From assembly GCF_014268655.2 (NCBI RefSeq), contig NZ_JABWQX020000003.1, positions 122,831-186,830 on the forward strand: 64,000 bases of DNA, in the 5' to 3' direction. A model generated the notes under the pieces. It did no database searches. It was not told the origin of the DNA and saw only the letters and a program-made list of their open reading frames with translations. The position numbers and the translations under genes are program-made. Shown piece after piece: positions 1-9,261 of this stretch; within the stretch, counting starts at the first letter, position 1; each line of letters begins with the position of its first letter. This DNA comes from Pseudomonas marvdashtae (lineage in GTDB: Bacteria; Pseudomonadota; Gammaproteobacteria; Pseudomonadales; Pseudomonadaceae).

Positions 1-1139
1 TAGATGCCTACCTGTCAGCCTGCCAACTGGGTATCACCCTGGCTTCGCTGGGCCTGGGCTGGGTCGGCGAACCGGCGTTCGCACACATTCTCGAGCCGTT
101 GTTGGGCGCGGTCGGCGTCCAGTCGCCGGAAGTGATCAAGGGTGTGTCGTTCTTCACCGCGTTCTTCATCATTTCCTATTTGCACATCGTGGTCGGTGAA
201 CTGGCGCCCAAGTCATGGGCGATCCGCAAACCCGAGCTGCTGTCGCTGTGGACGGCTGTGCCGCTGTACCTGTTCTACTGGGCGATGTACCCGGCAATCT
301 ACCTGCTCAACGCCAGCGCCAACGCCATCCTGCGCATCGCCGGCCAAGGCGAGCCCGGCCCGCATCACGAACACCATTACAGTCGCGAGGAGCTGAAGCT
401 GATCCTGCACTCCAGCCGCGGCCAGGACCCGAGCGACCAAGGCATGCGCGTGCTCGCCTCCGCCGTGGAAATGGGCGAACTGGAAGTCGTGGACTGGGCC
501 AACTCCCGGGAAGACCTGGTGACGCTGGAGTTCAACGCACCGCTCAAGGAAATCCTGGCGATGTTCCGTCGCCACAAGTTCAGCCGTTATCCGGTGTACG
601 ACAGCGAGCGCCAGGAGTTCGTCGGCCTGCTGCACATCAAGGACCTGCTGCTGGAACTGGCGGCCCTGGATCACATTCCCGAGTCGTTCAACCTGGCCGA
701 ACTGACCCGGCCGCTGGAACGCGTGTCGCGGCACATGCCGCTGTCGCAATTGCTGGAGCAGTTCCGCAAGGGCGGCTCGCATTTCGCCGTGGTCGAGGAA
801 GCCGACGGCAACATCATCGGCTACCTGACCATGGAAGACGTACTGGAAGTGCTGGTGGGCGATATCCAGGACGAACACCGCAAGGCCGAGCGCGGCATCC
901 TCGCCTATCAGCCGGGCAAGCTGCTGGTACGCGGCGACACGCCGTTGTTCAAGGTCGAGCGCCTGCTTGGAATCGACCTGGATCACATCGAGGCGGAAAC
1001 CCTGGCAGGGTTGGTCTACGAAACCCTGAAACGGGTGCCGGAAGAGGAAGAAGTGCTGGAAGTCGAAGGCCTGCGGATCATCATCAAGAAGATGAAAGGG
1101 CCGAAGATCATCTTGGCGAAGGTGTTGATGCTCGATTGA
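1..1139 (+). CDS. CNNM/CorC (HlyC) family membrane protein with CBS pair, 5' end outside window
   Basis: The reading frame is already open at the window edge: codons from base 3 read DAYLSACQLGITLASLGLGW, a typical CNNM membrane-domain sequence, so the N-terminus lies upstream. Hydrophobic segments continue to about base 330 (transmembrane CNNM domain). A CBS-domain pair follows (roughly bases 480-850, including FSRYPVYD and GYLTMEDVLE), then a C-terminal CorC/HlyC domain (bases 900-1130). Members of this family are inner-membrane proteins linked to magnesium or cobalt efflux; the old 'hemolysin' label is misleading. The exact substrate cannot be told from sequence. The gene is convergent with the M23 peptidase gene, 25 bases downstream. 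Confidence 0.9.
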   Translation, partial: DAYLSACQLGITLASLGLGWVGEPAFAHILEPLLGAVGVQSPEVIKGVSFFTAFFIISYLHIVVGELAPKSWAIRKPELLSLWTAVPLYLFYWAMYPAIYLLNASANAILRIAGQGEPGPHHEHHYSREELKLILHSSRGQDPSDQGMRVLASAVEMGELEVVDWANSREDLVTLEFNAPLKEILAMFRRHKFSRYPVYDSERQEFVGLLHIKDLLLELAALDHIPESFNLAELTRPLERVSRHMPLSQLLEQFRKGGSHFAVVEEADGNIIGYLTMEDVLEVLVGDIQDEHRKAERGILAYQPGKLLVRGDTPLFKVERLLGIDLDHIEAETLAGLVYETLKRVPEEEEVLEVEGLRIIIKKMKGPKIILAKVLMLD

Positions 1140-1164
1140 CCGGCCCGGCGCCCCCCTTGTGGCG

Positions 1165-2061
1165 CTATTGCTTGCCCACCGCAAAGTTGGGCAAGTCGCC
1201 CACCGGTTGGTTGAACTGGTAGGGAATCGACACCAGTCCCAGCCCGGTATTGCGCTGCACCACGAAGTGCAGGTGCGGGCCGGAGCTGTTGCCGGTGTTG
1301 CCCGATAAAGCCAATGGCGTGCCCACCGACACCCGTTGCCCTTCTCGTACGCCCACCGACCCCTTTTGCAAGTGCAGGTAGACGCCCATGGTCCCGTCAT
1401 CGTGCAGCACGCGCACGAAGTTGCCGGACGGGTCGGTGCCGCGCCCGGTCTGCTCGTTTTCGGTCTTGACCACCACGCCGCCCCGCGCCGCGATGATCGG
1501 CGTGCCCTCGGGCATGGCGATGTCCATGGCGTAGCGGTTCTTCGGCCCGTAGTGACTGTATTGGCCGTTGGCGCCCTGGCTCAGTCGAAACGGCCCGCCT
1601 CGCCAAGGCAACGGGTAGCGATACGCCTGCGCCGCGCCTGCCGGATCGCCCAGGGAATATTCGAACCTTGGGGTATACACCAGCGGCCTTCCGGGCCGAG
1701 TGGCCGTCAGCAGCGCCAGGCGCAGGTTGCTGCGCGCCGGCAACACACGGCGAATCGGCCGGCTCGGAGCACCGCTGACATTGCGCAGCCCGGCGAAACT
1801 CAATTCGATCTCCACCGGTGCATACAGGTCGTTACGCACATACACCGCGTCCGCGCCCTTTTGCTTTTTGATGTCGAGAAACACCTGCCGCTCCAGGCGC
1901 TCGACCATGCGATCACGGAACACGAACACCTGGGAGCCTTTGCTGGGGCGGTCGCTGTAGGAGACCACGCCATTGGCATCGGTGGATTTATAGATAGTCA
2001 TGGCCAGGGCCGGGGTGACGGCCAGGACGAGACCACAGGCGAACAGCAACGGCACGAGCAT
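1165..2061 (-). CDS. M23 family (LytM-type) peptidase with DUF4124-like N-terminus
   Basis: Predicted exported murein endopeptidase or LytM-domain regulator. The chosen ATG gives a clean signal peptide (MLVPLLFACGLVLAVTPALA). It is followed by a DUF4124-like segment (YKSTDANGVVSYSDRPS) and a C-terminal LytM domain. That domain has the zinc-site motifs HYGPKNRYAMDIAMPEGTP (first His/Asp part) and GPHLHF (HxH). A longer frame beginning with TTG at 2094 exists, but it would put a non-signal extension before the signal peptide and has no better ribosome site. About 298 residues. The gene is followed at its 5' side by a REP pair and then the response regulator gene. Cell-wall cleavage is inferred from the family; the partner is unknown. 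Confidence 0.85.
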   Translation of the reverse strand: MLVPLLFACGLVLAVTPALAMTIYKSTDANGVVSYSDRPSKGSQVFVFRDRMVERLERQVFLDIKKQKGADAVYVRNDLYAPVEIELSFAGLRNVSGAPSRPIRRVLPARSNLRLALLTATRPGRPLVYTPRFEYSLGDPAGAAQAYRYPLPWRGGPFRLSQGANGQYSHYGPKNRYAMDIAMPEGTPIIAARGGVVVKTENEQTGRGTDPSGNFVRVLHDDGTMGVYLHLQKGSVGVREGQRVSVGTPLALSGNTGNSSGPHLHFVVQRNTGLGLVSIPYQFNQPVGDLPNFAVGKQ

Positions 2062-2179
2062 GGGCAAGAATTCTGTCGAAATGAGGGCCTGCAACGCAGA
2101 CTAGCAGCTGGGATGGACCAGCGTAGTCGACAGATGTTTCAAATTGGACGGCCGATCGGCCAGATGACCGTTGGTGATT

Positions 2180-2237
2180 GTTCCCACGCTCTGCGTGGGA
2201 ATGCAGCCAAGGACGCTCCCACGCGGAGCATGGGAAC
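2180..2237. repeat. REP/REPIN inverted pair (GTTCCCACGCTCTGCGTGGGA type)
   Basis: Two near-complementary copies of a short palindromic repeat face each other: GTTCCCACGCTCTGCGTGGGA at the left and TCCCACGCGGAGCATGGGAA at the right. They sit in the gap between the M23 peptidase and the response regulator genes. This is one of the common extragenic palindrome families of fluorescent pseudomonads. Confidence 0.85.
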
Positions 2238-2253
2238 GATCTGCGCTGCCGGA

Positions 2254-3207
2254 TCAGGCGCCCGGAACGAAGTGCTTCTGCGCGGTGCCGCGGGCGATCA
2301 GGCGGGAGATGTAGTCGAGTTTCTGCGGGTCTTTGTCGACGAAGCGGAAGGTCAGTTGCAGCCACTCGCTGTCGGGGGTTTGTTCGTGGGCGACGATGGC
2401 GTGCAGGTAACCGTTCAGGCGAGCGGTTTCGGCGTTGTCGCCCTGCTCCATGTCCAGCACGGCGCTTTCAAGCACCTGTGGCAGGGTGTCGGTGCGTTTG
2501 ACCACCAACAGCGCTTCCTTGAGGCTCAGGGCCTTGATCACGCATTGCTGGGTGCCGCTGGACAGGCGCAACTGGCCTTGGCCACGGTTGGTCGTCGAAG
2601 CGGCGGCGGCCGGTGCCTTGACGGGTGGGCTGTTGAGCAAACCACGGGCCGGAGCGGCAGCGGCTGCGGGAGCCGGGGCGGCGGCTGGCTTGGCAAAAGG
2701 ATTCACCGCAGGCGCCGACGCAACGGCCGCAACCGGAGGCTTGCCACCCGTCAGGGCGCTGAGGGAATCATTGCCGAAGGCTGAATTCATCTTGGTCGGG
2801 GCGCTGTTCATCAAGGTCTCGAGCTTGCCGGCCTTGTGCATCACCTGTTTGACCTTGGTGAGAAGTTGCTCGTTGGTGAAGGGCTTGCTGACATAGCCGG
2901 AAACGCCGGCCTGGATCGCCTGGACCACGTTTTCCTTGTCGCCACGGCTGGTCACCATGACGAACGGCATGCCCTTGAGGTTGTCTTGCTGGCGGCACCA
3001 GGTCAACAGTTCCAGGCCGGACATCTCCGGCATTTCCCAGTCGCACAGCACCAAGTCAAACGCTTCACGGGCCAGCAGGGCCTGGGCTTTCTTGCCGTTC
3101 ACCGCGTCTTCGATGCGGATGCCTGGGAAGTAGTTGCGCAGGCACTTCTTCACCAAATCACGAATGAACGAAGCATCGTCCACGACCAACACACTGACCT
3201 TACTCAT
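2254..3207 (-). CDS. Response regulator: CheY-like receiver plus C-terminal PilZ-like region
   Basis: The N-terminal receiver domain (about residues 1-125) has the acidic pocket VDD near residue 11, the phospho-acceptor in LVLCDWEMPEMSG near residue 55, the T/S of VMVTSRG, and K in YVSKPF. An Ala/Pro-rich linker (about 150-200) leads to a C-terminal region of about 110 residues (LRLSSGTQQCVIKALSLKEALLV onward) that looks PilZ-like in pattern, though this call is weak. The start is supported by AGAGGTGT upstream of ATG 3207. It sits just before phoU, as the response regulator PA5364 does in P. aeruginosa (from memory). No cognate kinase is visible here, and the output is unknown. Confidence 0.85.
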   Translation of the reverse strand: MSKVSVLVVDDASFIRDLVKKCLRNYFPGIRIEDAVNGKKAQALLAREAFDLVLCDWEMPEMSGLELLTWCRQQDNLKGMPFVMVTSRGDKENVVQAIQAGVSGYVSKPFTNEQLLTKVKQVMHKAGKLETLMNSAPTKMNSAFGNDSLSALTGGKPPVAAVASAPAVNPFAKPAAAPAPAAAAAPARGLLNSPPVKAPAAAASTTNRGQGQLRLSSGTQQCVIKALSLKEALLVVKRTDTLPQVLESAVLDMEQGDNAETARLNGYLHAIVAHEQTPDSEWLQLTFRFVDKDPQKLDYISRLIARGTAQKHFVPGA

Positions 3208-3328
3208 CCAGATACACCTCTAAAAAATCCCGGCAAGCATACCGCTTTACTGATGGCATATTGCCAAAAACCTTCAGTCACGCCGGGACTTTTCGTTCGC
3301 GGGGTGCTGCTTTTGATTAAAAAAACCG

Positions 3329-3357
3329 CAAAAAAAAGCCCGACCAAAAGGCCGGGC
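3329..3357 (-). terminator. Rho-independent terminator after phoU
   Basis: On the minus strand a GC stem (GCCCGGCC, loop TTTT, GGTCGGGC) is followed by eight T residues. It lies 17 bases after the phoU stop codon and closes the pst-phoU transcript before the response regulator gene. Confidence 0.9.
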
Positions 3358-3373
3358 GCTTTTCTTGGCAATC

Positions 3374-4135
3374 TTACTTATCGTCAGTTTCACCGGGAAC
3401 ATTAGCGGTTTCGGACGGGGTGCCTTCAACTTCCTCCTTCATCCGCTTGAGCCCCATATGCCGCACGTCGGTGCCACGCACCAGGTAGATCACCAGTTCC
3501 GAGATGTTGCGCGCATGATCGCCGATACGCTCCAGGGAACGCAGCACCCAGATGATGCTCAACACCCGGGAGATGGAGCGCGGGTCTTCCATCATGTAGG
3601 TCGCCAGCTCACGCAGGGCAGTCTTGTATTCGCGGTCGATGATCTTGTCGTACTGGGCCACCGACAGCGCAAGGTCGGCGTCGAAACGGGCGAAGGCGTC
3701 CAGCGCATCGCGGACCATGTTGCGCACCTGGTCACCGATATGGCGGACTTCGACGTAACCGCGTGGCGCTTCGCCTTCTTCGCACAACTGGATGGCCCGA
3801 CGGGCAATCTTGGTGGCTTCGTCGCCGATCCGCTCCAGGTCGATCACCGACTTGGAGATGCTGATGATCAGGCGCAGGTCGGACGCCGCCGGTTGACGAC
3901 GGGCCAGGATGCGCAGGCACTCTTCGTCGATGTTGCGTTCCATCTGGTTGATCTGGTCGTCGATCTCGCGCACTTGCTGGGCCAGGCCGGAATCGGCCTC
4001 GATCAGCGCGGTCACCGCGTCATTGACCTGTTTTTCCACCAGCCCGCCCATGGCCAGCAGGTGGCTGCGCACCTCTTCCAGCTCGGCGTTGAACTGCGCG
4101 GAAATGTGGTGGGTGAGGCCTTCTTTACTAATCAT
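3374..4135 (-). CDS. phoU: Phosphate signalling protein PhoU
   Basis: 253 residues forming two PhoU helical repeats. Metal-binding style motifs are visible in each half: ERIGDEATKIAR near the middle and ERIGDHARNISE near residues 195-207. PhoU is a cytoplasmic negative regulator that connects the PstSCAB transporter to the PhoR/PhoB sensor system. It is last in the pstS-pstC-pstA-pstB-phoU order and starts about 70 bases after pstB. AAGGA lies 8 bases before ATG 4135. The mode of action is family knowledge; the identification is firm. Confidence 0.97.
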   Translation of the reverse strand: MISKEGLTHHISAQFNAELEEVRSHLLAMGGLVEKQVNDAVTALIEADSGLAQQVREIDDQINQMERNIDEECLRILARRQPAASDLRLIISISKSVIDLERIGDEATKIARRAIQLCEEGEAPRGYVEVRHIGDQVRNMVRDALDAFARFDADLALSVAQYDKIIDREYKTALRELATYMMEDPRSISRVLSIIWVLRSLERIGDHARNISELVIYLVRGTDVRHMGLKRMKEEVEGTPSETANVPGETDDK

Positions 4136-4207
4136 CTTTGGCGTCCTTGGAGCGTCCGGTAAGGTGCGGCGGACCGCAGCGTAGATTCAATGAGCAACCA
4201 CGGCGTC

Positions 4208-5041
4208 CTAGCCGTAACGACCGGTGATGTAGTCCTCGGTCTGCTTCATGGCCGGATTGGTAAACAGGGTATCGGTGTCGCCGAATTCCACCAGCTTGCC
4301 CATGTACATGAACGCGGTGTAGTCGGATACCCGAGCCGCCTGTTGCATGTTGTGGGTCACGATGACGATGGTGAACTTGGACTTGAGCTCATAGATCAGC
4401 TCTTCGACCTTCAGCGTCGAGATCGGATCGAGGGCCGAGCACGGTTCGTCGAGCAACAGCACTTCCGGTTCCACGGCGATGGTGCGGGCAATCACCAGGC
4501 GTTGTTGCTGGCCGCCGGACAGGCCCAGGGCCGACTCATGCAGGCGGTCCTTGACCTCATCCCACAGCGCCGCGCCCTTGAGCGCCCATTCCACGGCTTC
4601 ATCGAGCACGCGTTTTTTGTTGATGCCCTGGATGCGCAGGCCGTAGACCACGTTCTCATAGATGGTCTTCGGGAACGGGTTAGGTTTCTGGAACACCATG
4701 CCCACCCGGCGACGCAGCTCGGCGACGTCTTCGCCCTTACGGTAGATGTTATTGCCGTAGAGATTGATTTCGCCTTCGACGCGGCAACCGTCCACCAAGT
4801 CATTCATGCGGTTGAAGGTCCGCAGCAACGTCGACTTGCCGCAGCCCGACGGGCCGATGAACGCGGTAACGCGCTGTTTCGGTATGTTCAGGCTGACGTC
4901 ATACAGCGCCTGCTTCTGGCCGTAGAACAGGTTCAAGCCGGGCACTTCGATGGCGACGGTTTCCGAAGCCAGGTTCAGGCTCTGCTTGTCGCGGCCCAGG
5001 GCCGACATGTTGATGCCGTGTGTATGTGCTTCGTGTTGCAT
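4208..5041 (-). CDS. pstB: Phosphate ABC transporter ATP-binding protein PstB
   Basis: ATPase of the high-affinity phosphate importer. Walker [10 protein letters not shown] is at residues 63-71, with the signature LSGGQQQR and Walker [14 protein letters not shown]. The start was placed at ATG 5041 because GGAGTGA stands upstream and the family begins near there; an upstream in-frame ATG at 5098 would run into a repeat element. 277 residues. It acts on the inner face of the membrane with PstA and PstC. The gap to pstA holds a REP-like repeat. Confidence 0.97.
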   Translation of the reverse strand: MQHEAHTHGINMSALGRDKQSLNLASETVAIEVPGLNLFYGQKQALYDVSLNIPKQRVTAFIGPSGCGKSTLLRTFNRMNDLVDGCRVEGEINLYGNNIYRKGEDVAELRRRVGMVFQKPNPFPKTIYENVVYGLRIQGINKKRVLDEAVEWALKGAALWDEVKDRLHESALGLSGGQQQRLVIARTIAVEPEVLLLDEPCSALDPISTLKVEELIYELKSKFTIVIVTHNMQQAARVSDYTAFMYMGKLVEFGDTDTLFTNPAMKQTEDYITGRYG

Positions 5042-5058
5042 GGTCTCACTCCGTTCGT

Positions 5059-5120
5059 AGCTGCAAGCTTTTAGCTGCAAGCTGCAAGTTTTGAGCAAAA
5101 GCGGCCTGCAGCTTGCCGCT
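5059..5120. repeat. AGCTGCAAGCTGCAAG-type extragenic repeat between pstB and pstA
   Basis: The stretch contains AGCTGCAAGC motifs in direct succession (5059-5088) and an inverted partner CTGCAGCTTGCCGCT (5106-5120). This composition is unlike the coding DNA on either side and matches a repeat type common between Pseudomonas genes. It lies inside the pst transcription unit and could affect mRNA stability. Confidence 0.6.
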
Positions 5121-5134
5121 TGTGGCTAATGCTT

Positions 5135-6805
5135 TTAGCTATCCAACGCTTTGTATTTCTCGCGCAGGTGATTACGGATCCACACCGCCGACAGGTTCAA
5201 GGTGGCGATCACCAGCACCAGCAACAGCGCCGTGGCGTATACCAGCGGTCGCGCCGCTTCAACATTCGGGCTCTGGAAGCCAACGTCGTAGATATGGAAG
5301 CCCAGGTGCATGATCTTCTGGTCCAGGTGCAGGTACGGGTAGTTGCCGTCCAGCGGCAGCGACGGGGCCAGTTTCACCACGCCCACCAGCATCAACGGCG
5401 CTACTTCGCCGGCGGCGCGGGCCACGGCGAGGATCATGCCGGTCATCATCGCCGGGCTCGCCATCGGCAGGACGATTTTCCACAGGGTCTCGGCCTTGGT
5501 CGCGCCAAGAGCCAGGGAACCCTCGCGAACGGTCCGCGGAATTCGCGCCAGGCCTTCCTCGGTGGCGACGATTACCACCGGCACCGCCAGCAGCGCCAGG
5601 GTCAGGGACGCCCAGAGCAAGCCGGGGGTGCCGAAAGTCGGCGCAGGCAAGGCTTCGGGAAAGAACAGCCGGTCAACCGAGCCGCCCAGCACGTAGACGA
5701 AGAAGCCCAGGCCGAACACGCCGTAGACGATGGCCGGAACACCCGCCAGGTTGTTCACGGCAATGCGGATCAAGCGGGTCATCGGCCCCTGGCGGGCATA
5801 TTCACGCAGATACACCGCCGCCAGCACGCCGAACGGAGTGACGATCATCGCCATGATCAGGGTCATCATCACGGTGCCGAAAATTGCCGGGAAGATCCCG
5901 CCTTCGGTGTTGGCTTCACGAGGGTCGTCGCTGAGGAATTCCCAGACCTTGCTGAAGTAGAAACCGATCTTGGTGAACGTGCCCATGCCATTTGGCTGGT
6001 AGGCGTGCACCACTTTGCCGATTTCGATCTCCACTTCCTTGCCGTTGGCATCGCGGGCCGTCAGGCTGTCGCGATTGAACTGCGCGTGCAGGTCGGCCAG
6101 GCGCGCTTCGATGTCCTTGTAGCGGGCGTTGAGTTCGGCGCGCTCGCTTTCCAGATCGGCTTGTGCGGTGGCGTCGAGCTTGCCCTCCAGCTCCAGTTTG
6201 CGACCGTGCAGGCGAATGCGCTCGAGGCCGGCGTTGATCGCGCCGATGTCGGATTTTTCCAGGGTCTTGAGCTCGTCGGCCAGTTCGTTGACGCGTTGGA
6301 TACGCGCTTGCAACTGCGGCCACGCGGACTCGCCCTCGGCGATGACCTTGCCTTGTTCCTTGACGTTGACGAGGTAACCGTAAAAGTTGCCCCACTCACG
6401 TCGTTCAAGGGCCATCAGCTCCGGCGGCGTCGTCTGGTTGGTCAGCCAGTCGCCGACGATCCAGGTGAAGTCGGTGCCGTTTAGGTCGCGGTTGCCGACC
6501 TTCACCAGTTCACGGGTCATGAACTCAGGGCCTTCGTTCGGCACCGGCAGGCCGGCGCTTTTCAGGCGCTCGCGAGGCACTTCTTCTTTCTGCACGACTT
6601 CGCCCACCACCAGGTGCGCAGGCATGCCCGGTACGGTGTAGCTGGCGTGGATCAGGTCCGCCGGCCAGAAGTGGCCCAGGCCACGCACGGCAATTACCGC
6701 CAGCAGGCCAATGGTCATGATGACCGCGATGGACACCGCGCCCCCGCTGATCCAGACGCCCGGGGCGCCGCTCTTGAACCATCCTTTCAGGGAGTTCTGT
6801 TTCAC
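5135..6805 (-). CDS. pstA: Phosphate ABC transporter permease PstA, long Pseudomonas form
   Basis: 556 residues, nearly twice the length of E. coli PstA (296, from memory). One transmembrane segment near the N-terminus (residues 18-42) is followed by a large extracytoplasmic insert (about 45-270, DUF3333-like). That insert includes a predicted coiled coil around residues 160-250 (ELADELKTLEKSD..., AQADLESERAELN). The canonical permease domain follows, with the EAA-type loop EGSLALGATKAETLWKIVLP. The start codon is GTG at 6805, preceded by AAAGGTAG. It begins 15 bases after the pstC stop, so the two are probably translated from one message. Confidence 0.95.
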   Translation of the reverse strand: MKQNSLKGWFKSGAPGVWISGGAVSIAVIMTIGLLAVIAVRGLGHFWPADLIHASYTVPGMPAHLVVGEVVQKEEVPRERLKSAGLPVPNEGPEFMTRELVKVGNRDLNGTDFTWIVGDWLTNQTTPPELMALERREWGNFYGYLVNVKEQGKVIAEGESAWPQLQARIQRVNELADELKTLEKSDIGAINAGLERIRLHGRKLELEGKLDATAQADLESERAELNARYKDIEARLADLHAQFNRDSLTARDANGKEVEIEIGKVVHAYQPNGMGTFTKIGFYFSKVWEFLSDDPREANTEGGIFPAIFGTVMMTLIMAMIVTPFGVLAAVYLREYARQGPMTRLIRIAVNNLAGVPAIVYGVFGLGFFVYVLGGSVDRLFFPEALPAPTFGTPGLLWASLTLALLAVPVVIVATEEGLARIPRTVREGSLALGATKAETLWKIVLPMASPAMMTGMILAVARAAGEVAPLMLVGVVKLAPSLPLDGNYPYLHLDQKIMHLGFHIYDVGFQSPNVEAARPLVYATALLLVLVIATLNLSAVWIRNHLREKYKALDS

Positions 6806-6820
6806 AGACTTCTACCTTTC

Positions 6821-9106
6821 TTAAAGCGACGAATATTTCTTGCGCAGACGCTGACGGATCAGCTCGGCGAGGGTGTTCATGACGAAGGTGAACAACAGCA
6901 GCACCAAGGCCGACAGGAACAGCACGCGGTAGTGGCTGCCGCCGACTTCCGATTCAGGCATTTCCACTGCCACGTTGGCCGCCAGGGTGCGCAGGCCTTC
7001 GAACAGGTTCATTTCCATGACCGGCGTGTTGCCGGTGGCCATCAGCACGATCATCGTCTCGCCCACCGCCCGGCCCATGCCGATCATCAGTGCCGAGAAA
7101 ATGCCCGGGCTGGCGGTGAGGATCACCACGCGCGTCATGGTCTGCCAGGGCGTGGCACCGAGGGCCAGGGAGCCCAGGGTCAGGCCGCGTGGCACGCTGA
7201 ACACGGCGTCTTCGGCGATCGAATAGATGTTCGGGATCACGGCGAAGCCCATCGCCAGGCCAACCACCAAGGCGTTGCGCTGGTCGTAGGTAATGCCCAG
7301 GTCATGGGAGATCCACATGCGCATGTCGCCGCCGAAGAACCAGGCTTCCATGTACGGGCTCATGTACAACGAGAGCCAGCCGATGAGGAGGATCACCGGG
7401 ATCAACAGGGCGCTTTCCCAGCCGTCCGGCACTCGCAGGCGAATGGATTCCGGCAGGCGGCTGAAAGCAAAACCGGCGACCAGGATGCCGATCGGCAGCA
7501 ACATCAGCAGGCTGAAGATGCCTGGCAGGTGCCCTTCAACGTATGGCGCCAGGAACAGGCCGGCGAAGAAGCCGAGGATCACCGTCGGCATCGCCTCCAT
7601 CAGCTCGATCACTGGCTTGACCTTGCGGCGCATGCCCGGGGCCATGAAGTAGGCGGTGTAGATCGCGGCGGCAACCGCCAGCGGCGCGGCCAGCAGCATC
7701 GCGTAGAAAGCGGCCTTCAGGGTACCGAAGGTCAGCGGCGAAAGGCTCAGCTTGGGTTCGAAGTCGGTGTTGGCGGCGGTCGATTGCCAGACGTACTTGG
7801 GTTCGTCGTAGTTTTCGTACCAGACCTTGCTCCACAACGCGCTCCACGAAACTTCCGGGTGCGGGTTCTCAAGCGACAACGGTTGCAGCTTGCCGCCCTG
7901 CTCCACGATCAACCGGTTTGCACGCGGCGACATACCAAACAGGCCTTCGCCATCGACCACCTGGTCTACCAGCAAGGTACGGTGGGCGGTGCTGTGGAAC
8001 ACGCCGAGCTTGCCGGCGGCGTCGAGGGCGACGAAGCCTTTGCGACGCTCTTCGGCGCTGATTTCAACGATCGGCGCAGAGCCCATCTGGAAGGTACGGA
8101 TCTGCTTCAGGCGCTGTTCGCCGTCCGGATCGCGAGCCATGAACCACTGGGCCAAGCCACCTTTGGAGTCCCCGAAGATCAGCGAGATACCGCCCACCAG
8201 TTGAGCAGTGGCGGTGATCTGGGCTTCGGCGTTTTCCAGCAGCTTGTAGCGACCGTTGAGGCTCTTGTCCCGCAGGCTGAACACATCGGCTTGAGCACGT
8301 CCGTTGATCACATACAGCCATTGCTGGCGCGGGTCGACGAAAATGTTCTTCACCGGCTCGGTCATCTGCGGCAGCTCGATGCGTGTCTGCTCGCTGGTGA
8401 TTTCACCGGTCATCATGTTTTCTTCGCTGGTCAGCGACAGCACATACAGTTGCGCGCCGCTGGAGCCTGCCAGCAGCAGCGTCGAATCGGTGGCGTTGAG
8501 GCTCACGTGCTCAAGAGGCGCGCCCTGCTCGTTCAAGGCGATTGGGGTCTCGCCGTAAGGGTATTCGATGGCGGGCGAAATGGTTTTCTTGCCGTCGGGA
8601 TAGCTGACTTTATAAGTGTGGCGCACCACCAGGGCCTGGCCATTGGAAAGACCGATCGCTACCAGCGGGCTGCCGGGCTGGTCTTCGCCGATGGACGTCA
8701 CGCTGGCGCCGGCCGGGATCGGCAGGTCGACGCGACGCAGTTCGGCACCGTTGTCGAGCTCGAAAAACAGCGCTTGGCCCTTGTCGGAAATCCGCATGGC
8801 GACTTGGTTCTGCTCTTCGATGGCGATCATCAGCGGCTTGCCGGCGTCTTGCATCCAGGCGGGCGTGATCGAATCCTTGGCCGTGAGGTCCGCACCTTGG
8901 AACAGCGGGAGCACCACATAGGCCAGGAAGAAGAAAATCAGGGTGATTGCTGCGAGGACGGCGAGGCCGCCAACCAGTACGTACCAGCGGGTCAGGCGAT
9001 CCTTGAGCGCGCGGATGCGACGCTTGCGTTGCAGCTCAGGCGTATTGAAGTCAATGCGCTTGGGAGGGGAAGTCGTAGTCATTGTGGAGTTGGCCAGATC
9101 ATTCAT
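6821..9106 (-). CDS. pstC: Phosphate ABC transporter permease PstC, long Pseudomonas form
   Basis: The C-terminal third is a standard PstC permease domain with the loop LTLGSLALGATPWQTMTRVV. Before it, a first transmembrane helix (about residues 40-70) is followed by a large periplasmic insert of roughly 380 residues (DUF3708-like) seen in Pseudomonas PstC; E. coli PstC has about 319 residues in total (from memory). ATG 9106 was chosen over GTG 9112 because AGGG sits 7 bases upstream; ATG 9082 is a possible later start. A strong Pho box ends only 23 bases upstream, which makes the true start worth checking. Confidence 0.95.
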   Translation of the reverse strand: MNDLANSTMTTTSPPKRIDFNTPELQRKRRIRALKDRLTRWYVLVGGLAVLAAITLIFFFLAYVVLPLFQGADLTAKDSITPAWMQDAGKPLMIAIEEQNQVAMRISDKGQALFFELDNGAELRRVDLPIPAGASVTSIGEDQPGSPLVAIGLSNGQALVVRHTYKVSYPDGKKTISPAIEYPYGETPIALNEQGAPLEHVSLNATDSTLLLAGSSGAQLYVLSLTSEENMMTGEITSEQTRIELPQMTEPVKNIFVDPRQQWLYVINGRAQADVFSLRDKSLNGRYKLLENAEAQITATAQLVGGISLIFGDSKGGLAQWFMARDPDGEQRLKQIRTFQMGSAPIVEISAEERRKGFVALDAAGKLGVFHSTAHRTLLVDQVVDGEGLFGMSPRANRLIVEQGGKLQPLSLENPHPEVSWSALWSKVWYENYDEPKYVWQSTAANTDFEPKLSLSPLTFGTLKAAFYAMLLAAPLAVAAAIYTAYFMAPGMRRKVKPVIELMEAMPTVILGFFAGLFLAPYVEGHLPGIFSLLMLLPIGILVAGFAFSRLPESIRLRVPDGWESALLIPVILLIGWLSLYMSPYMEAWFFGGDMRMWISHDLGITYDQRNALVVGLAMGFAVIPNIYSIAEDAVFSVPRGLTLGSLALGATPWQTMTRVVILTASPGIFSALMIGMGRAVGETMIVLMATGNTPVMEMNLFEGLRTLAANVAVEMPESEVGGSHYRVLFLSALVLLLFTFVMNTLAELIRQRLRKKYSSL

Positions 9107-9128
9107 GCGCACACCCTAGCGATCCTGT

Positions 9129-9157
9129 ATGACAGAAAGATGACAGTGAAGTGACGC
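9129..9157 (-). promoter_or_regulatory. Pho box upstream of pstC (internal PhoB-dependent promoter)
   Basis: On the minus strand two exact CTGTCAT heptamers are separated by CTTT, the 11-base spacing of a Pho box. A third weaker copy (GCGTCAC) stands in phase just upstream. This matches the PhoB consensus better than the copy before pstS. A -10-like TAGGGT follows about 10 bases after the second repeat. It predicts separate phosphate-starvation transcription of pstCAB-phoU. Confidence 0.85.
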
Positions 9158-9233
9158 AACAAATCCGCCGCCAACGAGACGCTGGCAGCGGACAGGAAAA
9201 TTAAGCCGCGGGAGTAGTCTTCTCTCCCACAGC

Positions 9234-9255
9234 AGCCCGGGCGTTGGCCCGGGCT
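9234..9255 (-). terminator. Stem-loop after pstS (partial terminator or mRNA-stabilising hairpin)
   Basis: A 9-base perfect GC stem, AGCCCGGGC / GCCCGGGCT with loop CAAC, lies 7 bases after the pstS stop on the transcribed strand. There is no T run after it, so it is more likely to trim and stabilise pstS mRNA or cause partial termination. Such hairpins commonly let a binding protein be made in excess over its permeases. Confidence 0.65.
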
Positions 9256-9261
9256 CAGGTA

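Noticed and set aside
213..1400. 395-codon open frame on the minus strand across the CorC-like gene
   Set aside because: It is antisense to a clear family member, has no family motifs, and its Arg/His/Gln-rich composition is typical of a shadow frame in high-GC DNA.
6614..9154. 846-codon plus-strand frame opposite pstC
   Set aside because: Long only because of high GC codon bias on the other strand; no motifs, no ribosome site, and it covers all of pstC antisense.
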